NCBI RefSeq assembly: GCF_020921035.1
Contig: NC_063152.1
Location: 31,557,903 to 31,621,902, forward strand
Direction of reading: 5' to 3'
DNA from: Rhodamnia argentea
Taxonomy: Eukaryota > Streptophyta > Magnoliopsida > Myrtales > Myrtaceae
Length of the DNA stretch: 64,000 nucleotides
Numbering within the stretch: position 1 is the first letter of the stretch; each line of letters begins with the position of its first letter. A program made the translations under genes and the position numbers. The notes under the pieces were generated by a model, which did not search any database, had not been told where the DNA came from, and saw only the letters and a list, made by a program, of their open reading frames with translations. Of this stretch, positions 48,001-59,984 are shown piece by piece.

Positions 48001-51000
48001 CAACCCTATCCCAATAGTGGGAAGTTCGAACTCTTCCCAGGATTAATGTCTTTCCAAGAGTTTATTATACCTAATTGTAATTGTGACATTGTCAAGTTTT
48101 TAGATGAGCAATGCGTGTTTGACTTTTTTTTAGTTTCTGTAATCTGATGTCAATATTGGGATGATATTTGCATGGGCACTCTATCTTGAGATGCATGGCT
48201 GAGGTGTGAATAGGAAGTCCCGCAGTGGATAATTGAAGGTAAAGAAACGTTAAGTGACTTAGTTTGGCTAAATTGATCAGCTTAATTGAAATGCTGTCCA
48301 GTTAAGTCTGCCAATAGCTATAACTTTGGGCTTTCTTGTAATTTCACATTACAAGATTTTAAACTTTAAAGCCAATGGTTTATCTGCATGAGTTTCCAGA
48401 GGAAGATTCTTGTGAATGGTTGGTTGTTGGTTATGTGTGCCGTCACAGGTTGGTCTGGTGGAGGAGATCAGAGTTGACTTAGATCTGAAGGCTATCGAGA
48501 TTTGTTGGTGTATGAAAAAAATCCAACGTTAGATCCAGTTGAGGCTTGCTAGATGGCAGGTTCACACGTTAGGGGGAGGTTTCTACGGTGCGCACTTCTG
48601 TTGCAGGGGGAAGTCCAACATTCAATAAGTTCTACAGAGGAGTTAATATGCTTATTTAATCTTTAGTGTATTGACTTCAACTTTCCGGGCAGTGAAATAT
48701 GGGTTAGCAAGATGAGTTGGTAGACTGAGATTTTTGGATTCCTCTTTGGCATTTTCTTCAGTCCTAAGCACTCTGCCATTTTGAATGTAAGAACATGAGC
48801 TACAGGACTATCCACAACTGTGCAAATACAGAACATTATCATTTATTAAATGGACCCCATTGCGTGATAATGCTGCCATTCTATCGAAAATTTTCTTTTA
48901 TTCTACTATTGTGTCTTGTGTTGGTAATTATTTCATGATTGAACTGACTCCAGGCAGCAAAACTGTTGGAGAAACTACATATTAAAAGTAATCGGAACCC
49001 GGTAAATGAAGGTGAAAGTTACCAACAGATCAAAAACGCAGGTAATGTTCCAGTGAGAAATCCGGTGACGGGTGAGCCTAATGTCGCAACAGATTTGAAG
49101 GCATCAAGTACCTGTGAGGGAACTCTTCATCCCAATACAATGGGGAAAAGTCCTGGCAGGAAAACTCCTGTTTTAGCTGAAAGAGAATTCATTGAATTGC
49201 AAAGAGGTGCACATTCTCCCACATTCGGCGAGACTTCTGAGTTAGCATCCTCGAGGGAATGCAATGAGTGCTTTCATTTGCGTAGACCAGGAAATTTGTC
49301 ACTGAAAGTGTGCAAAAAAGCCAGCGAGGAAACTGCTGAGCCAAGAGACTTGCAGGCCTTCCTGGTAAAGGATGAAGTACAAAAACCGCCTGATGGCAAA
49401 CAGCTCCACAGTTCTGGAAAAAGCATTGGCAGCCACGACACATCATCATGCAAAAGTGATAGTGAGTTGAGTTATATGGTTGATTGTGAGATTTGTTGGC
49501 AAGATCTACAGCTGGGTGAAGAGATTGGGCAAGGTACGGTTTGGTCTCTCTTTATTATTTTGACTGATACAGGACTTCATACATCTAGATTTATGAGTTA
49601 TATGTTTCAATTTAAAATAGAAAAGTTTCAGCTGAAGGACGATTGGCTTAATCATGCTTTCTAATGAAAGTGGATGTTTTTAAGCTTGTCTTAGTGCGCA
49701 TACTTATTGTACCCTACAGTATCAGTAAGATAGTCAAGGAGAAATGGATATTGGGAAGCAACAAGTTATGAATGTAAAATCTAACACAGATTACCACAAA
49801 TTGCAAGCTAATCCTACTTGACCTATGCTGCAGGTTCATATGCAGTAGTTTATCGCGGCATGTGGAAGGGATCGGTAGTTACCTTTATTGATGCTTCTAT
49901 GTCATAACAAGAATGATGAACAATATGTTGATTTTGACAAATTGATTTTGTCCATCAGGATGTTGCTATTAAGGTCTATGTTGGGAACGAATATAGTGAA
50001 GATACTTTACAGGACTACAAGAAAGAGGTAGACTTGAACTTGTTACTTCAACTACATTCAGAAAATGATTGTCGGTGATCACTTTTGGTTCTCCTTTGCT
50101 GCGATTCAGATTGAAATAATGAAGAGACTGAGACATCCGAATGTTCTTCTGTTCATGGGAGCAGTCTACTCTAAGGAACGACCAGCCATTGTAACGGAAT
50201 TCATGCCAAGGTAAGGATTTTATGGCAGTTTCTGATGCCTGGTCTAGCAATGATGCCAGAAGTAATACTTGCTGTTTGTTAGTATAACAGTGCATGTGTG
50301 TTGGGGTAGTACCTTTTTCCATTCCTTGTTATTTCTGAGATTTATTAATTTCCTGCGGACTTGGTTGATCAGGGGCAGTCTCTTCAAAACACTACACAAA
50401 AACAATCAAGTCTTAGACACAAGGCACCGTTTGAGAATGGCCCTTGATGTTGTGAGTCTCTCTCTCTCTCTCTCTCTCTCTCTTGAGTGCACACACGCGC
50501 AGCAGACACAATTCGCACACTTACAAGCATGTAAGCATGGACATCATAATGACATTGTATACGCTCTTCATTAGCGGATAAGTTAACTTGAATTAATTCC
50601 TTATTCCAGGCCAGAGGAATGAATTATTTGCATCACAGGAATCCACCAATAGTGCATCGAGACCTCAAATCTTCTAACCTGCTCGTTGATAAAAATTGGA
50701 CTGTCAAGGTAATGTATGCTCAATATAGTGCCATGAGGACCTCTATTCTTTTTCCTTTTATTCCCTTTAAGCTTACAGCATGCAATTCTATCGAGCCGAG
50801 CATTTACCAACGATTTTATCTGAACAACTCTTGTCAGGTTGGGGACTTTGGTCTGTCAAGGTTGAAGAATGCCACGCTGTTAACAGCCAAATCTGGAAGA
50901 GGAACTGTAATGATATTCTCTTGTTGAGCCATTTGTTTCATGTGGCAATTCTTAGCATGAACAGAGGGATTCACTGCTTGATTACTTCTCTCTCTGTCTC

Positions 51001-51451
51001 TCATTTTGTTTGCAAGCTACTGTCAGCTGGTCTGTTAACTTCAATGTTTCTGATGCAGCCTCAGTGGATGGCTCCTGAAGTCCTTCGTAATGAGCCATCA
51101 AATGAAAAGTAATTTCTGGAGTCACCTCATATAATTCCTTACTGATTGTTTCATTTTCTCCCCACATGGGATAATGAGAATGCGAGTTTCAAAAAAGTTA
51201 GTATGCAAAAAGTTCTTGTTAAAAGTATTGTCAACATGCTCTAATTAACGAAATTAGCAGCCACATCGTGCATGCTGTCTACTATCCACTTGACATGTAG
51301 CCATATTTTCTGATTTAAGAGAACTCATGCGTGGATATATTATCTATGTCCCGTAGGTCTGATGTGTTCAGTTTCGGCGTAATCCTATGGGAATTGATGA
51401 CAGAATCTATTCCATGGAACAACTTAAATTCCGTTCAGGTTTTGCCCCTCC

Positions 51452-51497
<46 letters not shown>

Positions 51498-51843
51498 AGT
51501 TCGCCTACTAGTTTGTGCTTATGTTGCTCTCCTTAAACTGAAGGTTGTTGGAGTGGTTGGCTTCATGGATAGAAGATTGGACGTGCCAGAAGGGATTGAT
51601 CCTGGGATCGCATCCTTAATTCACGACTGTTGGCAGAGGTAACAAACATCCTTTAGCTTCCTTGTCGTCGTATCTGTTATTATCTCTATTGCGCTCGATT
51701 AAACTCGTTGTGACTTCAGCATTACATAAATTATGAGCAGTGACCCGGATAAGCGGCCTTCATTCGAAGTGATCCTCCAGAGAATGAGAAGCCTAGTCCG
51801 CAGTGGCGCAGCTGCCTCTGTCCGAAAGAACCCAGGTAGCTAA
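45081..51843 (+). CDS. PAS-domain Raf-like MAPKKK (protein kinase)
   Basis: Fourteen exons: 45081-45391, 47149-47563, 47699-47812, 48954-49533, 49834-49874, 49959-50027, 50110-50210, 50373-50451, 50610-50708, 50838-50906, 51059-51108, 51357-51438, 51544-51638 and 51741-51843, giving 735 aa. Residues about 85-195 form a PAS fold (YRRILESIGHAVHV, NHSAENLYGW, GQSWSGQFPLKKRSGD). A poorly conserved linker follows. The kinase domain starts near residue 463 (LQLGEEIGQGSYAVVYRG) with Lys492 in VAIK, HRDLKSSNLL with Asp588, DFG at 606-608 and GTPQWMAPE. All catalytic residues are present. This architecture is that of the plant PAS-Raf group (Arabidopsis RAF7-11 type), cytosolic or nuclear Ser/Thr kinases, some linked to ABA signalling. 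The PAS ligand is unknown. In-frame ATGs at 45081 and 45093 are both usable. Intron 1 is 1.76 kb. Confidence 0.94.
47897..48021. repeat. Short inverted repeat in kinase intron 3
   Basis: ACATTGGGAAAATAGGGTTG (left) and CAACCCTATCCCAAT (right, 48001-48015) are inverted copies about 80 bp apart, inside the 1.1-kb intron 47813-48953. It could be a very small MITE or a chance hairpin. Confidence 0.4.
50457..50482 (+). repeat. (CT)n tract directly after the donor of kinase intron 8
   Basis: The CT run begins four bases after the GT donor at 50452. Length changes here could affect donor context; a pyrimidine tract next to a donor is unusual but common as a plant microsatellite. Confidence 0.85.
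51454..51495 (+). repeat. (CT)n tract filling much of kinase intron 12
   Basis: The intron 51439-51543 is only 105 bp, and about 40 bp of it is an uninterrupted CT run. The acceptor (CTGAAG before 51544) follows about 45 bp later. Confidence 0.88.
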
Positions 51844-52473
51844 GGTTGTAATCCGAGTCGCAACCAAAGTTTTGTTTGTGCATATAGCCATCCAAACTGT
51901 AGATCAATAGCTCCGGTCAATCACGTGGTCTTAGTCTACTTTCTTCCCAAAAACTATGCCAAGATCCATGTGCATAAGATCCGAGAGGTGAACTCTCATC
52001 GAAAACTATGCCAAGATGAGACGAGGCGTTCCCCTTGTTTTGATAATCGAGAACTGCACTCGATTGATGAATGCCATAGAAATCACAAGGTATTTGTTTT
52101 TTTCTTTTTCTTTCTTTTCTTTCTTCCTTTGGCTTTGGCTTGGCGATTCAAGGAGATCAATCAAACCGAAATATCCGAACATATGCAGCATGATAAAAAG
52201 GATAGATCTAACCCATTTTCGCCTGTGGTTCGATAACTCATTCAAACAATGAGTAAAACTGAGTGAATTGGTTAAATCATTATCAAGTCGGGCGAGCCAT
52301 GCAGTCCATAGTCTTTGCCTGAGCTTAGCTGACGTTGGAGAGTGAAAGTGAACTGAGTGGTTGAATTTGACGGATCTCGCGGCGGGAAGTCGCCCGCTGG
52401 ACCGTTTGAAGGACCGACGAATTTTGCATGTGAATCCGCCAAGTACGAGCCGAAGTACGGGGAGAAATGCAAA

Positions 52474-52497
52474 ATGGGCATGGGCATGGGTATGGGC
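52474..52497. repeat. ATGGGC hexamer array, four copies
   Basis: Four successive units, the third changed to ATGGGT, followed by ATGGATCC and further ATGGGG words. It is not part of a convincing gene. Confidence 0.85.
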
Positions 52498-55400
52498 ATG
52501 GATCCATGGGGATGGGGAATTAGATTTCAATTGTCGACGGACAAGAGAACAGGGGAGAGGCCAGAGCGAGCATTGACTGCCCCTCTCGCCGTATTGATCG
52601 CGGCAGAACGTCGCTTCGGTTCAGAGGTTCACACCAGCAGAGATCCGTCCTTTCAATAATGGTGGGGCCTGAATCGCGCGGCCAGAGTTCGCGGTGACTT
52701 TGCATCTGTTTCTTTGACCAGGGGCGTGGGGCCCCTCGGGTCAAAACTCCACCTAATCCCGTCTGTTCATTTCACTCGGTGTCGCCCAGGCCGAGATTTT
52801 TTTTTTTTATTTGGTTATATCCCATCTTATTCTATTATACAAATCGTACGGCATGCGTCTTACGTTATATACAGGTCAAGACTTGACGATCGGGTTTAAT
52901 GACTATTTAATAGCTACTGGAAATAACTAAGACTAATCCGTAGGATTACGTGTGGGAGATTAGGGTATTATTCACAAAGTGGTGGGCCATAACTGAGGCG
53001 TGAATGATAATCATTTCATTCTTGACAATAATTTATAGATAGAGTTTTTATTTATACTCCTGAATGAATTTTTTAGCGGAGAAATCCGTTTAATAACGAC
53101 ACAAAATAACAAAAATTCGTTTAATAACAGTATAAAAATTCTACGGTGATCGGTGTTTGGCAAACAAGGGCCAGCGGTGGCGATCGGCAAGCGGCAACGG
53201 ATGGGCGACCGACGATCGGCAGCAGGCGGCCGGGGATCGGATGAGGAAAGTCTTTATTTCTGTTTCTATTCCAAACTTATTTCTAGACTAAAAGTATATT
53301 TAAAAAAAAATTGAAATTACATCATTAAACGAATTATTGTTCCAAACCATAAACAAGTCTAGAAAAAAAACGAAGAAACATAATGATTATCATATGTGCC
53401 TTAACTATATGTTCTACCGCATCGTCATTTCTCAATTTAAACTTGGTATTAATTAGCTAAAAAGTTTATACTTTCCGTAACGACATTAAAGTGTGCCCCA
53501 GCAGTTGTCGATTTTGAGCCTAATGTTGCATGGCATCCCTAATTACGCGTGCGGACCGTACGAGTGTTACCGTGCCGTACCGCTATTTATTAATTTTGGC
53601 AAAACTCCATAGATAATCACCGCTGGGGATACTATGGTAAAATAGTAAATACGAGCCCCGTTGGCAACCAACGCGCAATTACATCACGTGTCGGCAAGAG
53701 GACTGAGGAGGTGATGGCAACGATATCTTCGCAAGATATTCTCGTTCCAGTCCAAATATTTTCATTTCCAAAGATATCGCTGTAGATTCTACTTCGTTCC
53801 GGTACGTGGAAAGCGACGATGGGGACGTCCTGTCGTTTGGCGGCCGTCCGATCAAGACGTGCGTCAGCCCGCTTTCTCTTTCGACCGTGTGATTCCCACT
53901 GGCCCCCCATCACATGGCTCGCCTTGTGACTGGGGAGAGCCCTACGGCGCGGCGCGGGTGCAGCGGCATAGGGTGTGGAAGCGTAACAGTATCCATCCGA
54001 TCCTCCGTTTTCTCTCTCTCTCCAGTCGTGGCCTGACAATCCGACGGTCCCTATCCATTTTCCCGGATTGGAACACCTACCCTAAGCGTCCCTCTAGAGT
54101 ATAGCCTGATCGGGAACTGGGAGGCTCCTTTCTATTTCTACCCATAGGGTAAAAGGGGTAAAAGGACCTTCGCCTCTTTCACCCTCTTTTTATTTTTAAA
54201 TTTAAAACTCCGTTTTTTTTTTTTTTGGGTCAAATTTTTTTGCAAAAAAAAAAAATCTGATTGACATGATTAGTCAATCAAAAGTAACATTGAGAGGATG
54301 GAAATACTTTTTATCGATTTATTTTTATATGATATATAAGTAATGGTTTTCAAAAAATATTTTTTTTATTGAATTAGAAAAACATTTTCCAAACCATTTA
54401 TTTTCTTTGAAATAAACGAAATCTTAATTTGAGATCACGGACACACAAACTCGACTATTTGGAGATGCACATGAAGAAATTGGTTTTTGACGGATCTAAA
54501 AGAGCGACTAGCGATACAATTTATCCCTCGATTCGTGCGTTCGATCCTAAAAGCATTCGATTAAAAATTCTGATTAAGGCATTTATTAGATGCATTGATA
54601 ATAGAAACGGCTTGTATCGACACGCTTTTTGAAAATTGTGCAATAACACGTTATGATAGAACCGTATATAATGAATAAAAACTTTTTGCATTTCCTAAAT
54701 ACTACTAATTAGAATTAACAAACACCTTGAGAGCCCTCTTTTCATATTTTCCACGTGGAAATTTGTTTCGTGATGATGTCATAAATAGCTTCTTATGTGC
54801 TCGGGGGACACGACGTAGGTACCTTTGCCTCTCTTTCATGTAGATGACATTCTCGTAGTGTGGCCGTCGTTAGCATGTATTGCGATTCTCGAGAAGCTGC
54901 GTTCGTCTTTATTTTAGCTCAACTTCAGTTTGAAGTCAATTTCCAATTTCAGCCATAGTAATCTATAAATGAACATTCAATTGTTAAATTGCGAGCTCGT
55001 CTCGTAACTTAAAACTTTAATGCAGTCAACAACATTGTCACAAAAACTTTAGTGACATCAAGAAAGTTCTTAGTTTAAATCTTTTTTCATGCTCCTTGTC
55101 TACCTCCTAGGCTACGTATATTAGGCCAAAATCCCGGCCTAAGTGCAAGAGAGAGAGAGTATTAGAGCGTTTTAGCATTAAACCAAGTGTTCATTCAGTA
55201 GGTTAAATCTTTAAAGTAGTTTGCAATGATCTCCGAATGTGGTGATCTATTTTTATCTGATTTCATGCCGTGTGAATTCTTATTTACTAATATGTGCATT
55301 TAGATGAAAAATCAAAGGAATCGTTATAGAAGTTCAAAGAAATTCTTATTTTCAAACGAAACCCCTGCCCCCCTTTTCTTTCTAATTTTTTTATTAAATT

Positions 55401-56366
55401 TTACTCTGGCTGTTTTGTTATATTTGTTAATTACTTTCCATACGCGATACCACGTCACGTCAAAAATATTGAAAAACGTCACGTGAGATGTCCAGCGTGC
55501 ACCGAGTCGGGTCGGTTTAACAACCAATCAAGTGCCGAAGCCTAAAAATTTAGCAGCAAATGAGTAAATTTGTCCAATAACCTCAATTTATATCGACTTA
55601 ACTGGCTCGATCAAGTCGAAATCTCACCTAATACGGTAAGTGAGAGATGGATTGCTTAATTCATTTACTAATAAAAACAATTGATATCAATTGAAATATT
55701 GCCAAACGTATCGCTAAAACCTACCATTAATGAACATTGACCTATCTTCTGTAAAAAAAACTAATGATATTATTCAGCCATTAATATTTAGCTATCGACA
55801 ACGAAGTCCCGGTTTTATTTTCAAAGCTTGAAATAGTTAAAATTTCGTAATTTTCAATACTTAAATTTCCTACACTTATTTCTTAGTTTTATCCTACGAA
55901 ATGTAAACTAACAAATTAAAAGCTGGTCCTAGACTCGTAGCTACTAACCTTATCATACCGTTTGGCGGGGCCGATCCATGTTCAAAGCTGGAGCTCGCTC
56001 GGGCATTCAATAGGTCGAATGTCGTGGAGCGGAATCACGAACAATGCACGGTCGGCGTAACGCATTGGTCGGATGGTGAGCCATCGCTGTCCATCAGATC
56101 ATCCCTGTCCGGGTCCGATAGGGTGACCCGCCCCTTTTAATTCGGCCCTCGATTGTCCTCATTTTCGTGGCGGACGACGCATCACGACGCGAAGATCTCG
56201 AATCCGATTCTCGACTTCTGATTTTGTTCCGAAGTATGCTCGAGTCCATGCTGCAATCAAGAGAGTCCGCAAGTATTGATTTGGATTGGTAAATTGGTTC
56301 GAGATCTCCGAATCAACCGTCGTTGGAGCGAACTCATGCATACACATGTTTTGTCAAAAGTTTTGA

Positions 56367-56582
56367 GCTTCGTTTGTTTCGCAAAAAATTAATTACTTGA
56401 AAATAATTTCCTAAAAATGATTACTAGTGTCACTTTAAATAATTTATTGACAATAATTTACGTCTAAATATTTTTGCGGATAATGAACAAATTTACGTTT
56501 GTTCATTTCTATATATGATAAAATGATCATTTTTATGAAAACGTTTTTCAAATCATTCATTTTTTTGCGAAGCAAATCCAAT
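56367..56582. mobile_element. MITE of the TTTGTTTCGCAAAAA family
   Basis: The left end CTTCGTTTGTTTCGCAAAAA and the reverse complement of the right end (GGATTTGCTTCGCAAAAAAA) match, followed on both sides by AATGA/TTACTTGAAAA-type sequence. It is about 215 bp and non-coding. It shares 'aataatttacgtctaaatat' with the copy at 44452. Confidence 0.65.
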
Positions 56583-56630
56583 ATGGATTTGAGAAAAAAT
56601 TTCAAATAATGGCCCGAAATATCTTCATTT

Positions 56631-57060
56631 CTCAAATAAGGGTGCGAAGTGATATGGTAGTTTCAAATAAGGATCCGGAGTGATCGAGGTTATTTCAAAT
56701 AAAGGCCCGACCTAGCCGAGAAACAAAAGTGGAGGGCTGTCCATTCCCCTACGATCGTCGGCACCTCGACGAGGCCTTGCTAGCCCTCGTCGGCTTTGCC
56801 TATGGCCCGCAAGGGTGGCCCTCGCCCTTCCCTATCCGAGCAACGCCGGTGGTCGATCATTATCGGAGGCCGACCACCCGCAAAAAGAAAGATGAAGAAA
56901 AAAAAGGACTGAAATACCCTTACGTCATGCTCTTATTTGAGATTGATATGACCACTTTAGATTATTATTAGAAACAATGCACTTCATGCCATTATTCGAG
57001 ATAATGAAAGCACTTTAGACCTTTAATCGAAACGATGTCCGCTTCCGGCCCTTATTTGAG
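56631..57060. mobile_element. Foldback element with CTCAAATAAGGG termini
   Basis: CTCAAATAAGGG (56631-56642) and CCCTTATTTGAG (57049-57060) are an exact inverted pair. Repeats of 'ttatttgaga' and 'gcccttattcga'-like words continue inward on the right. The centre (56740-56880) is GC-rich, with a GGTCGATC...GGCCGACC hairpin-like core. The open frame 56729-56971 inside it is taken as chance. Confidence 0.55.
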
Positions 57061-57949
57061 AAAATGAGCCCACTTCAAGTCCTCCATCGAAACTCTATCC
57101 GCTTCGGGCCTTTATCCACGTTTCTCTTGATTTTATGTGATCCGACTATCCTTTTAAGCATTATTCTATTTATTTATTTCTACTTTCTAGTATGCATGGC
57201 TGCATCTTGCCTACCGTTGTTGTCAACGAAGATAAAGCTCTTCTCAGAATTGGCCGTTTATCTCGGGGACATTTGAAATAATCCAGTAACGACAATTCAA
57301 TTGCTGCCGGCATCGCATCGCAACTAAAAATAACGAAAGAGCAGAAAATGTGCAACAATAAAATAAACGAAAATAAAAGGGCAGTTACGAAAAGTCAAAC
57401 GAGGGGTGGTCAATGGCGGTGCATAGAGCATATAGGCCCAGCTTGAAATTGAAAATTGGGACTTCCCGAATTGACTAATTAATGAGTCAATTGCCATGGT
57501 AGCTAATCCCACCAACTAACTCGCTCGCATTGCGGTGCGGACCGGGTCTTCGGGTCATCAATTCTCCAATCCCTTCCACGCGCACGGGAAGTCGGAACCG
57601 TCCTATTTCATTTGTTGAGCGCCAAATGATTTTTCCGCTTTCGATCTCGGGTTTTGAATTTTATCCTTACGCTTGAATTCCCTTTTGAAGCCTTTTTGGG
57701 GGTGTACTCAGTAGGGATGATGGATTCCCGATTTGATTTGGTCCCAATTAGGAAACGAAAATCGGATCTACTCCTATTTTTAGGATCATGATTCAAATCG
57801 GATTATCTAATGAAACCGGTAAATTATTAGTAGGAATAAGCAACGTGGAGTCCGGGCTTGAGTCCATTGACGCCGGGCTCGAGATCCTAATATCCCACGT
57901 GCCATGGCCCGAGTCTATTTGCCTCGAGACTTTTACTGTAGCCCACAGG

Positions 57950-58230
57950 GCCATCTATGCTGAGCCCCAGACACCAAGGCTCGTGCCTAGTGCCCCACAT
58001 TCATTAATATTGAGGCGAGGCTGAGCCTAGGTCCTCGACACCAAAGCTTTTTTCAAGCTGAGAACATTAGTTGGTATTAGAGCCAGGTTAAGGTGAATCC
58101 AGGTGTATGTTAAGTTCTTGCGGAAGGAAGTTCCATATTGCTTGGGAGAAGCCCTCTGACTTGCTTGGTAACTTTCGAGGGCCCCCTCACCTCACAAGAA
58201 CTTTTTTTGAGGCTGAGAACCTTAGCTCCA
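57950..58230 (+). mobile_element. LTR-retrotransposon remnant with tRNA-Met primer binding site
   Basis: TGGTATTAGAGCCAGG at 58072-58087 is one base from the initiator-tRNA-Met primer binding site (TGGTATCAGAGC) used by many plant retroelements. It directly follows a segment ending CAAGCTGAGAACATTAG. A second, similar end (GAGGCTGAGAACCTTAG) lies at about 58212-58228, so two short LTR ends may be only about 155 bp apart. That would fit a small (TRIM-like) or internally deleted element. No coding sequence remains. Confidence 0.5.
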
Positions 58231-58728
58231 TAGATTGAGGTCGGGGTGTCATGCAGCAGGGCACGGGCATCCAGCTTTCGGGCTCGGTTTCGATGGATCC
58301 ATGACCCTTAATATTTCAATACTTGTGCCAGGTTCTTTGATTATCCATACGTATGTCTATTTTGACAAATCAAATAACATTTTCAAGTTAATGGAAAATG
58401 ATTTTCTGTTCATTTTCAAGTGTTTGCTGAATATCGAACAACATTACCATTTTTTTGAAAAATGACGTGAGAAATGGCGCATTTTTCGTTCATCAAAACG
58501 GATCCTTAGCATCTCGGAGAAATAAAAAAACGGAGCCTTAGCATTGTAAACAAGTTTTTCGATCAAGTTGTGCTGTGGCGAGCGAGTCGTTTCCACGCGC
58601 GAACGCGCCCCCTTCCATCCCGATTTCTTCTCTCGTCAACTTTCTCGACTTACTGACCCCCCAAAAAAAACAAAAGACTTTCTCGACTTTCGACACAGAA
58701 AAAAAACAAAAAAGGAAAATCTCGACCG

Positions 58729-58736
58729 TATAAAAA
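58729..58736 (+). promoter_or_regulatory. TATA box and pyrimidine patch of the IQD gene
   Basis: TATAAAAA lies 155-162 nt before the IQD start codon. It is followed at 58740-58775 by a CT-rich patch (TCTCTAGTCTCTCCCTCC), typical of plant core promoters and 5' leaders. Confidence 0.5.
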
Positions 58737-58890
58737 TCACTCTCGCTTCTCTCTAGTCTCTCCCTCCCTCCCTCAGTGCAAATACAACTTCATAGGCCAT
58801 AGCCATGGCCAAAGCTTAAGTTTCCGTCACTTCCACTCGCACCACCACCGGCACACCACTTCGCGCTCACTGAGCTGAACCACCGCCGTC

Positions 58891-59941
58891 ATGGGCAAAG
58901 CCTCCAAGTGGTTCCGCAACCTCCTGGGCCTCAAGAAGACCGACTCGCTTCCTCCGCCACCGGCGAAGCAACCGCCGCCGCCTCCCAACAGAGAGAAGCG
59001 CAGATGGAGCTTCGTCAAGTCGCACCGAGACAGAGACAGAGACAGCATCCACCGCCACCAGCGCTACAGCTCGTGCTCCGCCGCCGCCGCGGCGCACTCG
59101 GAGGACCTCGCCGCGGACCCGAGCAAGCACGCCATCGCCGTCGCGGCGGCCAGTGCGGCGGCCGCGGAGGCTGCGGTTGTGGCCGCGCACGCCGCGGCGG
59201 AGGTGGTGAGGCTGACGAGCAGCGGGAGATGCGCCGACAGCTCCGTGGCGTACGGCGGCGGGACCTGTGCGGCGGTCACGGAAGAGGTCGCGGCGCTCAA
59301 GATTCAGTCAGCATTCCGAGGCTACTTGGTGAGTTCTCCAAAATCGTATTGACACCGTTTATTCTCATTTCTGCACGAGTTTTCGATATCGATTTTGGTG
59401 AGATATTGTTAAGGGGATTAGCTTTGAGATGGAGCGAGCGAGGGAGCGAGCGGCTGCGTGCTGCCACTTGTCCGCATTTCGTCTTCGTCTTCCTTGCTCC
59501 GTCGTCGTGAAGCTACCTGCAATTAGATTTTCTTCACGAGCTCTCGCTCCTAGTGCTCTCTGCATTTCTCTGCAATCACGATCTTAGAGGGGGATTCTAA
59601 TGGCTGCTTCAACCTTGTAACTACGCACTCCATGATCGTTTCTTAGTAGGAACATGTTTTTCCTCCCGCTTCGTTCTTTTCTCCTTATTCCTCCCTAGCT
59701 GCTGCTCTTCTTCCACAGATTCTAATCTAAATCAAGACTCTTCGTGGTCCCTCATTTCTTCTGCGCAACGAACTTATTAATCAACAATTTGCAGAATCAA
59801 TCAAAAGATGAAAAATGAAATTTCAGCGAAAGTTCATGGAGGCCTAGTGGAACGAATCTCTGACGAGGGCGCCTCGTGATCTTCTTTTCTCATCTCTTTC
59901 CTGCGAGAACTATCCGTTAACAGGACGCTGTCGTTTTGTTG

Positions 59942-59984
<43 letters not shown>

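Larger units (their letters stand above)
51844..58728. other. Gene-poor intergenic DNA between the kinase and IQD genes
   Basis: Nearly 7 kb without a supported gene. Content: an ATGGGC repeat (52474-52497), an AT-rich element with 'ccgtttaataac' repeats near 53080-53130, a degenerate MITE tail near 54330-54420, the MITE at 56367-56582, a foldback at 56631-57060 and a retrotransposon remnant around 57950-58230. The long minus-strand frame 52006-52530 is low-complexity and judged non-coding. Confidence 0.5.

Noticed and set aside
52006..52530. Minus-strand open frame of 174 codons
   Set aside because: Composition is dominated by translated simple repeats (His/Ala from ATGGGC, Lys/Glu from a T-rich run). 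No domain and no promoter were seen.
58908..59510. 200-codon frame overlapping the first IQD exon
   Set aside because: It is the +2 shadow of the GC-rich IQD exon, whose own frame carries the [13 protein letters not shown] start and the IQ motif.
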